Notes under the pieces: model-generated
Told to the model about the DNA's origin: nothing
What the model saw: only the letters and a program-made list of their open reading frames with translations
Database searches by the model: none
DNA from: Protaetia brevitarsis
Lineage: Eukaryota; Arthropoda; Insecta; Coleoptera; Scarabaeidae
DNA length: 64,000 nt
Reading direction: 5' to 3'
Assembly (NCBI GenBank): GCA_004143645.1
Contig: RXPK01000016.1
Location: 806,001-870,000, forward strand
Made by a program: the position numbers and the translations under genes
Part shown: one piece after another, positions 32,801 through 42,743 of the stretch
How positions within the stretch are numbered: the first letter of the stretch is position 1
Layout of the letters: each line of letters starts with the position of its first letter

Positions 32801-35161
32801 TGTTTTCGATTAATTCTGAGTAAAATTTCAGAGCAAACAGCTCCAATTAGGAGACAAAATGGATTTAGCAAGTTACCTTTTAAAACCTGTGCAGCGTATG
32901 GGGAAATATGCGCTATTATTGCAACAACTGATGAAAGCCTGCCCAACGTTACCTCCTGGTGCTTCTGAAAGAGCGATTGCTGAGCAAGATGATCTGAAAC
33001 AAGCTGAGTTAATGGTGCGCTTCCAGTTGAGGCACGGAAATGACTTACTAGCTATGGATTCTATTAGGGAATGCGATGTAAGTATATTAAATAATTTTAA
33101 GTCGACAGTTTCCTAATTCATTGAAATCTTGCATAGGTAAACCTTAAAGAACAAGGTAGGTTATTAAGGCAAAACGAATTCCTGGTATGCGAAGGCAAAA
33201 CTGGCAAGAAGTGTTTGAGGCAAGTATTCCTCTTCGAAGAATTGATACTGTTTAGTAAGGCTAGAAGGTTCCCAGACAGAAAGGTAACACCTGCTAAAAG
33301 TAATAAATATTTTTAATAACTTCAAACATGTTTTCCGTTTAGAATCTAGACTTATACATATACAAGAACAGTATCAAAATGACCGATATCGGCTTGACCG
33401 CGAAAATTGGCGATAGTCCGACGAAATTCGAAATCTGGTTTAGGAAGCGAAAACCGAACGATACTTACATACTCCAATCGATGTCCGAAGATATTAAGAA
33501 GGCCTGGGCGGAAGAGCTTTCGCAATTACTGTGGAAGCAAGCTATTAAAAACAGAGGTAATGACTTGTAAATGCGTAATTTACTAAAATTAATGCTTTTT
33601 TGTTCAAATTACAGAAGTTAGAATGGCTGAAATGTCTTCGATGGGAATCGGAAATAAACCATGTTTAGATATACGACCCAGCGCCGATCAAATAAACGAC
33701 AGATCGATTAGTGTTGCGCAATTGTATAGAAGTAAGTTTTGAGGTTCTGTTTGATTTTAAAGAATGCTAAATATTTTGCGTTTCAGCTGCACCTAGGTTT
33801 AGAAATTCTGTCGCTGGTACCGTTTCGGAACAGTGCAGAAGCACAAAACGACCTCACTCGGTTATCTCCATGTCGAGCGTGTCTTCTGGTAGTACAAGCT
33901 CGGGAAGTTCCGGTACATCTAGTAGCACTGCAATCGGATCTGGTCCCTTAACTAACGTCGGCTTTGATTCGTCCTGTCACAGCCCTAAAGCTTATCATAG
34001 ATCCAGCACGCTTAATAGCCAATGCTCAACAGGTATTTATTGTTCTTCGTTTGGCCAAAGTGTTTGAAGAATTTTAAAGTTTTTGTAGTTTAATTCATAG
34101 TGTTCCATATTTTATTGATGATTTCAGTGCCACACTAAAGCTAAAATTCATCTGCAAGCATACACACTTTCTAATTTGCTCTCAAGAAATTGCTAAAATA
34201 CATTTTTAAATTTATTGTTATCAACGTGCTGTTTTCCAAGTCTTCTTTCACAGAAATAATGTTTTCGTTTCTTTTACCCTACAGAAGTCTTTTTTTCTTT
34301 TCTGCCACACCTTTCTAAAGAAACGATAGAAGGATGGGAAAAGAAGAAAGTTCTCACTTTTTTTCTTATGAGCGGGTGTAATCCGAAGGCACCTCGACCA
34401 GAAAGACCTATTGTGCCCCCATATCAATTTTAACCCTCTCGGTCAGGTTGCTCCCTATCAAAAAGTTCGCACTCTGGCAGAGAGTTAACTTACCGACTCT
34501 GGGTTCGTCCAACCGATCAATCCCAAAGTAAGGTCTCACTAACTGAGAGGTTTTTTGGCATCTACCTTGCACATATTTTACCATGATAATATTATCTGTC
34601 ATCATCTGAAATGCTTTCTATCTACCAGACTTTCTGTTTTCAATTTATTAAAACTAATTTCCCAATTTTCTCAAAAAAATCGTCACCCATCACTCAATTT
34701 TTTTATCATTTGAGACTGTTCCAATTCCAGCGATATATAATTTAAAGTTGGAGTACTACTATAGATGTGATCGTTACCATTACATCTATTAAACCATAAA
34801 GATTTCATGTGCAAACGAACCTTGTTGGGCTTGCAAGCTTGTGTGGGTTATTTTAGCAGGGTGCAGTTTTAATTGAAAGGGCCTTAAATACCTACTTGGA
34901 AATACAAACGTAGAGATTTCAAAAATGATCTTCTTCACAATGAAACCGCTTCAAATTTCATAATTTTACATGCTATTAATAACTTAATAAATGCCATGGT
35001 TTTAAGAGTGCGCTTTTGTTTTGATTTGCCGTGCAGAAAGTGGAATCATCGCCGACATTTCCATAGGTTCCGATGACTGCCCTGAGAACCAGCACAACAT
35101 CACTGGCCACTGGAGAAATCGAACTCGCAGCACTCTAGCCTGTCACAAAAATCAACTCTAA
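17709..35161 (+). CDS. Puratrophin-1-like Rho guanine nucleotide exchange factor (PLEKHG4/quattro family), 5'-partial, 11 exons
   Basis: Joined exons: 17709-17840, 23034-23312, 23372-23979, 31816-31965, 32434-32773, 32832-33077, 33137-33283, 33343-33556, 33615-33731, 33787-34032 and 35037-35161. This gives 2604 nt, with phases matching at all ten junctions, and 867 residues to the TAA. Residues 1-137 form a spectrin-like helical part (VLSWIRSAGEE, EKEFEKFYFNAM). Residues 138-390 are a Cys/Ser-rich linker. A DH domain starts near 391 (REMIQTERDYVNSL, LRGQRNVVFGNIEKI, NKNKPKSDTLMSEYG) and holds the helix SYLLKPVQRMGKYALLLQQL. A PH domain spans about 595-705 (VFLFEELILFSK, FEIWFRKRKPNDTYIL, W in KKAWAEELS). 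The Ser-rich tail contains EMSSMGIGNKP. The family activates Rho-type GTPases at the cytoskeleton. The N-terminal CRAL-TRIO-like part and the start codon are not seen. FlyBase calls the fly relative Pura; I leave the symbol blank. Confidence 0.93.
17841..19257. other. Start of the 5.2-kb intron of the RhoGEF gene
   Basis: AT-rich intronic DNA. A GC-richer piece near 18740-19100 (with a short palindrome at about 18838-18853, AGAGTTGCAACTCT) is not explained by a gene. Confidence 0.6.
19258..20038 (+). mobile_element. Non-autonomous DNA transposon, copy A (about 780 bp)
   Basis: It begins CAATAGGGTCGG and ends CGATCCTATTG, inverted ends of about 11 bp. A second copy lies at 42744-43991 in the opposite orientation and matches over essentially the whole length. 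Shared blocks include ACGGATTTACAGG, AGATTAGTATTTTTAA, CTTAATAATTGCCCATGGTA, AAATGTCACTTAAA and AAATATGAAACCCAAATGTT. No transposase is encoded. It sits in a RhoGEF intron. Confidence 0.82.
20155..20880 (-). mobile_element. LINE (family F2): RNase H, tail and 3' UTR, degenerate
   Basis: On the minus strand it runs from KWYTDGSKTQRNG near 20845, to LGKYPSIFQVEIHAIERC at 20775 downward (family: FQAE-AI), then IFIMSDRQATIKVLSSHEIS. The Asp of MSD corresponds to a conserved RNase H acid. Further on come a Cys-rich tail with indels, ERDLPNLGPSDILHF and KGIGLDGR at about 20220-20290. It is truncated at the 5' end and lies in intron 1 of the RhoGEF gene. The 3' part recurs at 49240-49445. Confidence 0.82.
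20881..23033. other. Rest of the RhoGEF intron, nothing recognised
   Basis: AT-rich. A GC-richer piece at 22540-22760 has several CG dinucleotides and no ORF. The intron ends with the tract TGTTTTTTTCAG. Confidence 0.5.
23034..23312 (+). CDS. RhoGEF exon 2 (helical part)
   Basis: It is flanked by TTTTTTTCAG and GTACTTAAG, phase 0 to phase 0, and encodes 93 residues. Heptad-like, charged helices (RQIDKGNDLIEEA, ESANNLKVQIKAFSEQL, DTRESLEDSSRCFQLLESC) fit a spectrin-type three-helix bundle. Confidence 0.93.
23372..23979 (+). CDS. RhoGEF exon 3 (Cys- and Ser-rich linker)
   Basis: The acceptor is ATTTATTTCAG and the donor AAG|GTAAGTTTTT. The exon is 608 nt, entered in phase 0 and left with two bases. 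The linker carries a dense set of cysteines (CNHHAAGVSCNCC, CPC, CGRCDSGVS, CSCQFYRESCALC) inside otherwise disordered, polar sequence, with a basic RRRS site that could be phosphorylated. This part has no counterpart that I know in the vertebrate protein. Confidence 0.92.
24075..25251 (+). mobile_element. PIF/Harbinger DNA transposon, internally deleted (1177 bp)
   Basis: The left end is GGGTGGGTTTATCAGTGTAA. The right end, read inverted, is GAGTGGGTTTATCAATGCAA; both continue GGATAAA. The flanking TTA at 24072-24074 and 25252-25254 is the 3-bp target duplication typical of PIF/Harbinger. Inside is a transposase remnant at about 24425-24727. It sits in the 7.8-kb intron of the RhoGEF gene. 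Confidence 0.88.
24425..24727 (+). pseudogene. Harbinger (HARBI1-like) transposase, C-terminal remnant
   Basis: The frame from MALVRPRIEYWYDNGNWKK leads to LQTTLTVIVATTVLYNIAID, the conserved C-terminal helix of Harbinger transposases (family: IIVACAVLHNICI). After a frameshift near 24605 it continues EDDAYYFNWDIDPVEAEG and RAQLIANYFPNLL to a stop at 24725-24727. The catalytic DDE part is missing. The flanking 3-bp duplication and terminal repeats support the family call. Confidence 0.75.
25255..25861. other. Intronic AT-rich stretch
   Basis: No gene or repeat recognised. A GC-richer piece lies at about 25530-25690. Confidence 0.4.
25862..26034. repeat. Large fold-back inverted repeat (about 57-bp arms)
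   Basis: The arms 25862-25917 and 25977-26034 are about 90 percent reverse-complementary, with cores TACTTCCTAATTC and TTATTAATATACTATG. They enclose a 59-bp loop holding GTTACAAGTTTCGACATATG and CTTCTTCAGGC. It is intronic and sense to the RhoGEF transcript, so the pre-mRNA could form a long hairpin. The loop resembles that of the fold-back at 3740-3863. Confidence 0.82.
26035..27639. other. Intronic AT-rich stretch
   Basis: Poly-T runs lie at 27315-27328 and 27351-27360. No gene recognised. Confidence 0.4.
27640..28160 (+). pseudogene. Second mariner-type transposase remnant
   Basis: The open part at 27670-27861 ends in RAYPRYSLRKAVADLEF and YYRISGILKKNK. This has the 'NPR-S-RK-A-L-S-S-IL' pattern of the second helix-turn-helix of mariner transposases. 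Further on, in shifted frames, are HYWDNKK near 27995 and MWLGIVNDLIHT then GERYKDSIENKFIDLLN at 28049-28140, corresponding to the family's 'VW-GIV---IGP---G-RY--FL---L--LL' region. Deletions and stops make it inactive. It differs from the copy at 5.7 kb. Confidence 0.72.
28161..30409. other. Intronic AT-rich stretch
   Basis: No gene recognised. A lysine- and arginine-containing open frame around 30232-30410 has no recognised domain and runs into the purine repeat. Confidence 0.35.
30410..30785 (+). repeat. Purine-only degenerate minisatellite (GGGAAA(A/T)-type)
   Basis: About 375 bp almost wholly of A and G on the plus strand, built from variants of GGGAAAAGG, GGGAATAGG and GGAAAAGGAAA. All frames stay open simply because purines avoid most stops, so the Lys/Arg/Gly- and Phe/Ser/Pro-rich ORFs here are artefacts. 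Such polypurine tracts can form triplex DNA. It is intronic. Confidence 0.9.
30908..31065. repeat. Direct repeat of about 78 bp, two copies
   Basis: Two units each start with AAAACAAAATGGCG, followed by the CCAATATGGC core and then AAAA-tTTTGAAA. They start at about 30912 and 30990. GC-rich 'AATGGCG-CCAATATGGC' cores stand out in AT-rich intron. Confidence 0.7.
31066..31815. other. 3' part of the 7.8-kb RhoGEF intron
   Basis: AT-rich, ending in the acceptor CCCTTTTACCAG. Nothing else recognised. Confidence 0.55.
31816..31965 (+). CDS. RhoGEF exon 4 (linker before the DH domain)
   Basis: It starts after CTTTTACCAG (31816). A second AG six bases further on (exon start 31822) keeps the same frame and would drop two residues (GS). 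The donor is CAAAA|GTAAGTG. It encodes an acidic then Pro/His-rich stretch (DDIDEEQFAEGRRKVPPVP). Confidence 0.88.
32434..32773 (+). CDS. RhoGEF exon 5 (N-terminal half of the DH domain)
   Basis: After TTTTTCAG it encodes TLLYIMREMIQTERDYVNSL, the first DH helix with the conserved Glu that contacts the GTPase switch 1 (family knowledge). It continues with ENYIPELLREDIPQTLRGQR and FHSQHFLRELEQCEHHP. It ends IFFQ at CAG|GTAGTATC, phase 0. Confidence 0.95.
32832..33077 (+). CDS. RhoGEF exon 6 (C-terminal half of the DH domain)
   Basis: A short 58-nt intron precedes it. It encodes SKQLQLGDKMDLASYLLK and PVQRMGKYALLLQQLMKA, the CR3 helix that binds the GTPase, then RFQLRHGNDLLAMDSIRECD. The donor is GAT|GTAAGTAT. 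Confidence 0.96.
33137..33283 (+). CDS. RhoGEF exon 7 (start of the PH domain)
   Basis: It encodes 49 residues, VNLKEQGRLLRQNEFLV through QVFLFEELILFSKARR, the first beta strands of the DH-associated PH domain. Acceptor TTGCATAG, donor AAG|GTAACA. Confidence 0.95.
33343..33556 (+). CDS. RhoGEF exon 8 (rest of the PH domain)
   Basis: It encodes NLDLYIYKNSIKMTDIGL, FEIWFRKRKPNDTYILQ and the C-terminal PH helix around KKAWAEELSQLLWKQA. Acceptor CCGTTTAG, donor GAG|GTAATG. Confidence 0.95.
33615..33731 (+). CDS. RhoGEF exon 9
   Basis: It encodes EVRMAEMSSMGIGNKPCLDI and RPSADQINDRSISVAQLYR, a motif block conserved just after the PH domain in this family. Donor AGA A|GTAAGTTT. Confidence 0.93.
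33787..34032 (+). CDS. RhoGEF exon 10 (Ser/Thr-rich tail)
   Basis: It begins TAPRFRNSVAGTVSEQ and becomes a low-complexity Ser/Gly/Thr run (SSVSSGSTSSGSSGTSSS), probably disordered and phosphorylatable. Donor ACAG|GTATTT. Confidence 0.9.
34033..34359. other. Last intron of the RhoGEF gene, 5' part
   Basis: AT-rich intronic DNA with no recognised element. Confidence 0.6.
34360..34620 (-). mobile_element. 3' end of a LINE (family F3)
   Basis: On the minus strand the blocks GGGATTGATCGGTTGGACGA, ACCCAGAGTCGGTAAGTTAA and GACCGAGAGGGTTAAAATT match the 3' part of the LINE at 59770-60990 in the same order. The piece lies in the last intron of the RhoGEF gene, antisense to it. Confidence 0.8.
35037..35161 (+). 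CDS. RhoGEF last exon and stop
   Basis: After GCCGTGCAG it encodes ESGIIADISIGSDDCPENQ and then HNITGHWRNRTRSTLACHK, ending NQL with TAA at 35159-35161. The 3' untranslated region follows. Confidence 0.9.
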
Positions 35162-36062
35162 CCCAATCTGATGATACCCAGGTTACCAGCTACCATGTGT
35201 CAGATGATATATCCATAAATATTTAGGAAATTGTATAAATTCTAAATGGAAAAAAGAATAAAATATAAATATATATAATTGTGTAATTGCATGCGTAAAA
35301 TTGTATTGAGCACTTTTCGTGGAGAAATCGGTAAAAACATTCGCCGATATTTAATCGTAATTGTTGCTGGAGTGTTGGTACCTACATTATAATGCATAGA
35401 TAGCAAAACTGTTGTAAATACAAATATATGAGAAGTATCGGGAAGCCTAAGTAATAATTTATTTTTCTCACATATTTATATTAAATAAAAACTAAAATAA
35501 AACACATCTACTTTATTATATCAATGAAGCTGAAAATAAATAAAACAAATTTTATAAACAAATTCCTAACAGAGTAAATACTTATAATACAATATTGATT
35601 TTATGATAAGCAAATCATGTAAGTGTTAGAATCACTTGTGTTTGTGTACCTATGTCTTTTTCGTTTAAATGAAGTTTTCGCCATATATTTGTGTAAAAAC
35701 GATATTTATGTTTTATTTTTCTATATACATATGCATATGCATGTTACTTGTTCTTTATTAGTACGTTTTTGGTACTTAATTTGCAGCTTTAACTGTAAGT
35801 TTTGTTCTTCTCTCTGTAGTTGTGAATCAGGGACACAATGTATAAAGGAAAATAATAATAAAATCAAAATTCGCCTACAGTATTTGTAATACTTGGAGGA
35901 ATTAATAATATAGAGCATGTTGTTCTTTAACTGCAGTAGTTACTACTAATGTTTTAATATATTATTATATCTATAACAGAATCTATTGTAATAGCATGTA
36001 TGATTTTTATATTACTATACCTTATAGTCAAATAAATATAAATATGTATAAAACCAAAACTC
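35162..36062 (+). other. 3' untranslated region of the RhoGEF gene with poly(A) signals
   Basis: The first AATAAA is at 35257-35262, about 96 bases after the stop. Further AATAAA-type signals lie near 35484-35489, 35857-35873 and 36030-36035, the last followed by a T/GT-rich stretch (TTGTTTTATTT). Alternative polyadenylation is likely; the true end cannot be fixed from sequence. Confidence 0.6.
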
Positions 36063-36343
36063 ACATGTTGTTTTATTTATATTTATAACACACCTTCAAA
36101 ATAATTTATAGAAGTTGTTCCAAAAATTCTCTGAGTTTTAATATATTTACACATGTTCTTCAGCCATTCTTGAATGTCGCCGCCTTGATGCAGAAAAATA
36201 ACCAATTTAAATGCAGTTTAAAGAAAATAACAATAGTTCCAGCAGTGAAGTTTTCACGCAAAGTTTTTTTTTCCGTACTGAATTATTATATGTAATAAGA
36301 AAATAAGAATAATAGATTACTGTACTCAATCAATTCTAAGTTA

Positions 36344-36396
36344 ATATAACGAAATTTATTTAAAGTTGGATATAACAAAATTTATTTAAAGATTGG
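36344..36396. repeat. Tandem duplication of 26-27 bp
   Basis: Two adjacent units read ATATAAC(G/A)AAATTTATTT followed by AAAG(a)TTGG and differ at two positions. Confidence 0.75.
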
Positions 36397-39300
36397 ATAC
36401 ATTGATCATTAATTCTGATTTTCTTATTATAAATATTCTACTGGATAAGTAAAAAGTTTGTTTTACTTCTAGTAGTTTTACTTTGGAATAATTTCAAAAG
36501 ATTTTTAATCCTTAAGGGCGTTTTTATGCAAAAATAAAAAACGCTATTAATCAAATTATTTTGTATGGCGATAAAAAATAAAAAGCAATTAGAACATATA
36601 TGTACCGGTAAAATAGAATTTAGAACAAAACTTGAGAAAAACGGAAGCTTGAAAAGTCAAAATTTCGTTTTTATTTTCATTCCGTCGTTGTAAATAGACG
36701 CCAGTAAAAAGATGAGATTTGGAGTATTAGTATTAATGTTTGGTAGCTCTAGTGAATGTTATTTTTGGAATTGGAAAATAATGATTATTTACCTCACTAA
36801 GACACTTTCAAATAAGGTATTTTTTCAAAATGTCTTATTCCATTTATTTCTGAGCGTACGACGTCACCTGCATAAAACGTCATCACTTTAGTATTAATGA
36901 TTCAATTCAGATAATAATGTTTGTAGGCAAATACGCAAGGTACAAAAACCATGAACAATCAATTCATGAATGCTGAAAGAATGAAAGAAGCCAAACAATT
37001 ATTTTTGAAATAGCTATAGATAACCATAGTAGGTGAATATCGTGTTCGAAAAGACTATCGGCTTAGGTACTATTTCATACTGATTTTAACTTTTCAAAAA
37101 ATTATTCCGTAGAATTTTTTTAATTATATTTTGTCTTGCTATGGTAGAATTTGTATTGGAGATACTATGGGATACCATGAATACATCTATGCTTGAAAAG
37201 ATTACAATTTTGCTTTCAATACTGCACTTTACTAACTGCAAAAAAAAAATGTTAGGGAAACTAATCTAACGATACTTCACAAATGAATTTGCATGTTATA
37301 GACAGCATCTTTTTGTTACGATTTTTACAATGATTTTAATATTTACACTTTATACATCTAAATTTACTGCAAATATTTAATTTTGTTCTAATTCGGATTT
37401 AAATTTCAGTTTAAGTTTTCTTTAACGGTTTATATACCATTGATCCTATTTTGAAACCTGATTTCGCTATTTTTTAACTGCTTAATTTCACAAAAAAATT
37501 AGGAAGCAAGATTTTTTTACCTTATTTGATTGGTTGCGTCTAAAAGGTTAGCAAATTTGTCCAAGTTTGTTATCGAACTTGTTACTATGAAATTGGGGTA
37601 ATGACTATAACCATATTTAAGTTTATTTAAATGCCTCACTACTTTATTATTAAAAATAAAATAATTATCCAGAATTTAGAGCTCAGCGCCATCTGTAATT
37701 CAAGCATCGATACATCTGCAAACTGTAATCATCTGCCCTAGCTATGCTTCTTTTATAACTTTTAAGCCGCTATGACTTGAAATTTCTAAAATAGAGGCAT
37801 CAAACTTTGAAACTCTTGGTTTCGCGCTGACAGTAGCTCGCAACCGTTTATTGATTTTAGGCTTTTGAAAGGAACGACTTTCCTATTCTTAGTTATTGGA
37901 TGACTTTATACAACATTTAGCCCGTAGATGTCTATCTATGTTTAATTCCGTATGGTTTTTTCAAATAAATATTTTTCGTACAATATGTATTATACATTGC
38001 TAATAATAAGTCTGGTTATAAAGCACAAGTTGTTGTAATTTACAACTTCATTGGTACTGCGAAAAGTCACAAAAGACATGCATAGAGGACATAGAGATAT
38101 CATTTTTAAGGAACAACCATTTATAGCGTACAAATCTATAATAAATACTTATACCTGACATTCAAGGAGTTTTCTTTTAGTTATAGCGAACTGGGTTAAA
38201 ATGGAGACACGCTTTTTTTATTTTATAAACACTTCTTCACTTTGATTTATGCATTTTTTAACGTTACATTCATAGTTATATATACTAAAAGGATAATGCT
38301 AATAATCTTGTGTTTGAAAAGGAGACGTTCCGTTCTACAGTATCTGGAATATTACAAAATTATCGTGCAGTTCAATAAGTGCCGTTAACAATGAGCTAAT
38401 AATATCACAATCAAGACTGGGTTACCAAAACGTCAAAAGGTTGTCAAACTAACACTGTTTTCATTGAATGCCAACTGTATTCAGGAGACGCGGAGACAGC
38501 TGAGTATATTTCTGTCCCTGCCCTGCCACTACAAGAATCAGGTATGTAACCTTCTGAAATGCTGACCGTTCCCTAGAAGATCTGAAAATAATTTCATTCA
38601 ACAAGATACTGAGCTACATTAAGTGCCTGACTTGTTGGATGAACTCTAAGATAACATCAGCTCTACAATAGACCCTATTGGTCCCAGTGAATGGGAGGAT
38701 TAATTGAACCATGCGGGTGGTATCACTTACTAATACTAATATTGTATTTCAGTTATTTATATATTTCTCATGTGTCTATTCTAACTCTATTTAAGTAACA
38801 AAGATAAGCTTATCAGAATCCTGTAAGTATATCTTCTAGTGTCTATCAAGTGTCCATCAATAGCACAAACCAGATCTACGAAGTTAGTCATATCTTTGGG
38901 GTCAGAATGAATACGAATAATGTAGGTTGCAGCTGGTAGTAAACCCCAATTAGCCGAATTAGTTTGTCAATCAGCCAGAAATCAAAAAAAAATCTACAAT
39001 TAATGTCTGCTTGTTAAGTTATAGTGCTGGCGTGTATTTTGCCAGTAATACAGTTTTATAAGGGTCCCACGAAATATGAAAACTACAAATGCTTATTCCT
39101 GAGCATTTATGTACACACGTGGTTTTACTTTTCTATTCCCAGTAATAAGAAACAGGACAATTAGGAAGAAATATTTGTTTTGCAGAATAAATAGCCAAAG
39201 ATAAATTTATTGAAAACATCCCCATATTGACCTGTTTCGCTATTTATTTAATCATAGTTGTCTACGCGGTGGATGTTTTGTTTCAGACAGATAAATACTT

Positions 39301-39539
39301 GTGAAATATATTTAATTAAATTTAAATTAAACGATTGTTGAACTACCAAACTGGAAATGTTCTATCTTCCGAATGGTAGCACCAGTAATACGATTCCCGC
39401 TAATATATTTTGATTCAACACAGTTTCGTCACTAGAACCTGTAAGCTTCAATTAACCCACATAGGATATTACATATTACTAAAAACTTGATAATCTCCGC
39501 CACTAGATATTTGTTATTTGCATGATGAAATACTCACTC
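36397..39539. other. AT-rich intergenic stretch
   Basis: No gene recognised. A short exon-like window with good splice-site look-alikes at 38483-38538 is noted as rejected. Confidence 0.35.
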
Positions 39540-40590
39540 AAAAATAATTGAATATTATTTAACTCGTTCAATAATTCTTCTCCTGATACATCAGATTTAT
39601 TTGTTTTTATGTCGCCTAATATGTTTTCCAACTTCATACATTTTGCTAATCTATTTGATTTACCAAATTTTAAAAATTCAAAAAATCAAATATTTCACAA
39701 TTATTTTTTAATTTCTCAAATCTTTCATTTAATACAGGCAAGACAGTGTCTAGAATAACAAAATAAAAAATTTATTTTAAATATTTCTTCAGGGTTTGTC
39801 GGCTTTTCATCTTTACTTTCATAACCAAATATTGGTTTTTTCTTGGTAGTCTCACAGGATTCATTGATGGAAAGGAAAGATCGCAATCAATCAGTTTTTT
39901 GCTTCTTTTCGCATATCATTAAACCTGAGCTTTCTTTCTGAGCTAATTTTTTTTATGTACACGTCATGTTTTTTAGTAATGATAGAATTGCTGGTATAAA
40001 GTAGCCTGGGAGTTTTGTATCATTTTACTGACTACGTTAATCTTAGCCAATAAGTTGTACCGGAAAACTACAGAGCATATAAACTTAAAATATTTTATTT
40101 TTAGTAGCAAACCATTTTCCAGGTTTTGAGTATCACGTCTTTTGGGGCGTTTGAATAAAGAGCATATATTTTATCCATATTACATCGTAACATTTTTAGA
40201 ACAGTCATTCTACTTTCCCTTGTAGTATTAGAAAGAGGTTTTAATGACGGTGCAGGAAATTAATTTTTAGTACTTGTCATCGTTCAGGCGATAATGAAAA
40301 CAAGCAGAATTCTTGCGTAATTTCAGAGAAATCTTCTAAAGACGACTTAGCAGCATCAATTATTATTAGATTTAATCTGTGCGTAGCACATGACGTAAAA
40401 AAGCTCTAGAATTTAAGTCTATTCTTTTTTTACAAACCATTATGACACCCTTTCACATTTGCCCCATTGTCATATCCTTGTCCTCTTAAATCGTTGATAT
40501 CTATCACTCGAAAATTTCACGAATCCAAATTTACGAATTGCTATTTCTGAAGCCAAAAAGCTATTGTCGAAAGACGTGCATCGCCCTGTC
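39540..40590 (-). pseudogene. hAT-type transposase (ZMYM1-like), degenerate
   Basis: On the minus strand near 40495-40290 the reading is DINDLRGQGYDNGANVKGCH, then RIDLNSRAFF, CATHRLNLIIIDAAKSSLED. This is the 'GQ-YDGA--M-G' block (with the catalytic Asp) and the 'PCA-H-LNL' block of hAT transposases found in zinc-finger MYM-type 1-like proteins. Further on, near 39790-39550, is a helical part (DTVLPVLNERFEKLKN). Stops and frameshifts occur throughout. Terminal repeats were not found and the N-terminal zinc finger is missing. Confidence 0.8.
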
Positions 40591-42346
40591 CACATGCACA
40601 CAAAAAAATATATTATCAATCTGAATATTTTTATTTATTCAGAAATCGAAACTTAATGTATATTTAAATGAACTAAAATCTTATTGGAAGGAATAAATCT
40701 ATGGAATCATACGGAGAAAGTCTGTAGATTCATAATAAAATCCCTTATACGTTTAGTACAATGAATTATTATATAAAATTATTAAATGTTTTGTACTGAA
40801 AACATGAAATATCAAATTGAAATTACCATAATATTGAAACATTTGAAACACCCCACCATTTATTGCACTAAAACTTATCTGTCTTTGGTTCCCTCCTATT
40901 AGGGGGTTTAGGGGACTTTGCATATACGCTTTACTTGGCGTCACTTCTTGATTGACCAGCGAACAGTGTTCTGGGTTGTGAGTGTAAGTAGAGCTAAATG
41001 GATACCCCAGCCGTTTCACAGCTACTTAGAGAATGGGGTGGAATAGGGCTGATTCCCCATTAATTACCATTAAAATATTCGAAGGTAAGTACGTATGTAC
41101 GTGTTTTCTAATATTAAAGGATTACTGGTTTAAAAAGCTTTTAAATAATACTTAGAGTCAGCGCCATTATGTAGATAAATATATGAACATGGTAGGTGTG
41201 TACATTAGCAAACATATGTAAGTATTTACTAGTTATTAGTTTTCAGTAGGTCATACCAGCAAATTATTATACTGATTGAAATTATATCAGTAACCAACGC
41301 CGACCTCTATGCATCAATATCCCGTGCGCACTCCTGGAGCACCCCGATACGCTACCTTCTCCCAAACATTGTAAAACTATAAAGTATGTATAAAGTAAAT
41401 ATATTCAATTACATAATATTTCTTTATTTATTAATTTTTCCCTACCCCGGTTTTTTTGGTGTTCAGGGCACATAATTAGTAGGTAATTATTATCCTTGAA
41501 TAAAATTCTTTCGTCTAATAAATTCAATTTGGAAAACTGAATAAATTTTATTCTCAATATACATACAATTAAATACATCATCTTCTTGCTTATATAAGAA
41601 GTTATATTATACTCAATGTGATGCATTTATATTCAAATTGAATAATTATTTTTTGTGTGTGGCAGTAATAATTACATCCGCCAAAGGCCAACATCTTCGA
41701 TTTACGTATTTTCGTTGATGAAATCAACAAACAAACCCTCGAACTAATAAAATCTGGCTTATTTTAGAGATATTGCCAAAAGTAAGAAAATAATGGTTAA
41801 AAAAAGCATCATATTATCTTGTTACTTCTAGTTTATTAATTTAACAAATCTATTAATTTCATTTAACGATAACTACTCTTCAATTAATAAAGCAAATATT
41901 ATTAAGAAATAAGGATCACGACAACCATTGTAGTTAATTCAATGTAACTATTATGTTTCAATTACTTTGTTTCCAAACCTAGCCCATATTTTTGTGAAGA
42001 AGTTCTCTGATCTAACCATTGTTATTATGGTGAAGTTTTCTACCCACATAGTTACGTTCAATACATGTGTTACAGCCATTGTTGTAAAGATGGGGCTTCT
42101 CCTATTTCATTCAAACACAGTTATAAAATGTTGATTTGGTGCATATACCAGAAAAACATCGTATATTGGCGAAGGATAATTCCCAAACTTAACATACCAA
42201 ACAAAATAAATTAATGAGATCAAAACTTCTCAAATTGTTGACCCTTTATTCCTTGATCCAACGTCCAGCTTTACGGTACGCAAAATCCCTGAGAATTCAC
42301 TATCGCTGTGGAGACAAGCAATTTGCAGTTTATGCTCCTCTTATTG
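40591..42346. other. AT-rich intergenic stretch
   Basis: No gene recognised. A GC-richer piece lies at 40850-41060. Confidence 0.35.
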
Positions 42347-42675
42347 GTAGGTTATGTCAACAGAATTGTGCAACAAAACTACGTATTATGTTGCAAAAGA
42401 ACACACTATACAGTTAATATTATTTACAGCTAGGTATATTAATTATGGAAACAGCCTAGTTAATCTGTACGAAAAATGTCAGTTCACTACACAGATTTGT
42501 AGCAAAAATACTGAAAACATTTTGTTGACGATTAGTTGCAACTATTACCACTTGCCTAATCGTAGGTACAATTTGCAATAAGTGACCTGCACTTAATGCT
42601 ACTGTAATATATAGGTTATGTCCAACATGAATTGTATAACAAAAGTGTGCATTTTGTTGCAAAAAAAATTACTTT
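42347..42675. repeat. Direct repeat, two copies about 263 bp apart
   Basis: Blocks starting AGGTTATGTC at 42349 and 42612 both continue with AACA, GAATTGT, AACAAAA and then ATT-TGTTGCAAAA. They look like two units of a longer tandem or satellite-like repeat. Confidence 0.55.
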
Positions 42676-42743
42676 TGTTAACACTTTTGTGGGAAATTTT
42701 AACACAAGTTGTATTGGTCCCTATGTGTTGTGCGAAACTTTAT

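Noticed and set aside
38483..38538. 54-bp stretch between ATTCAG and CAG|GTATGT that looks like an exon
   Set aside because: Too short, the frame is not unique and no neighbouring exons or recognised protein; chance splice-site look-alikes are common.
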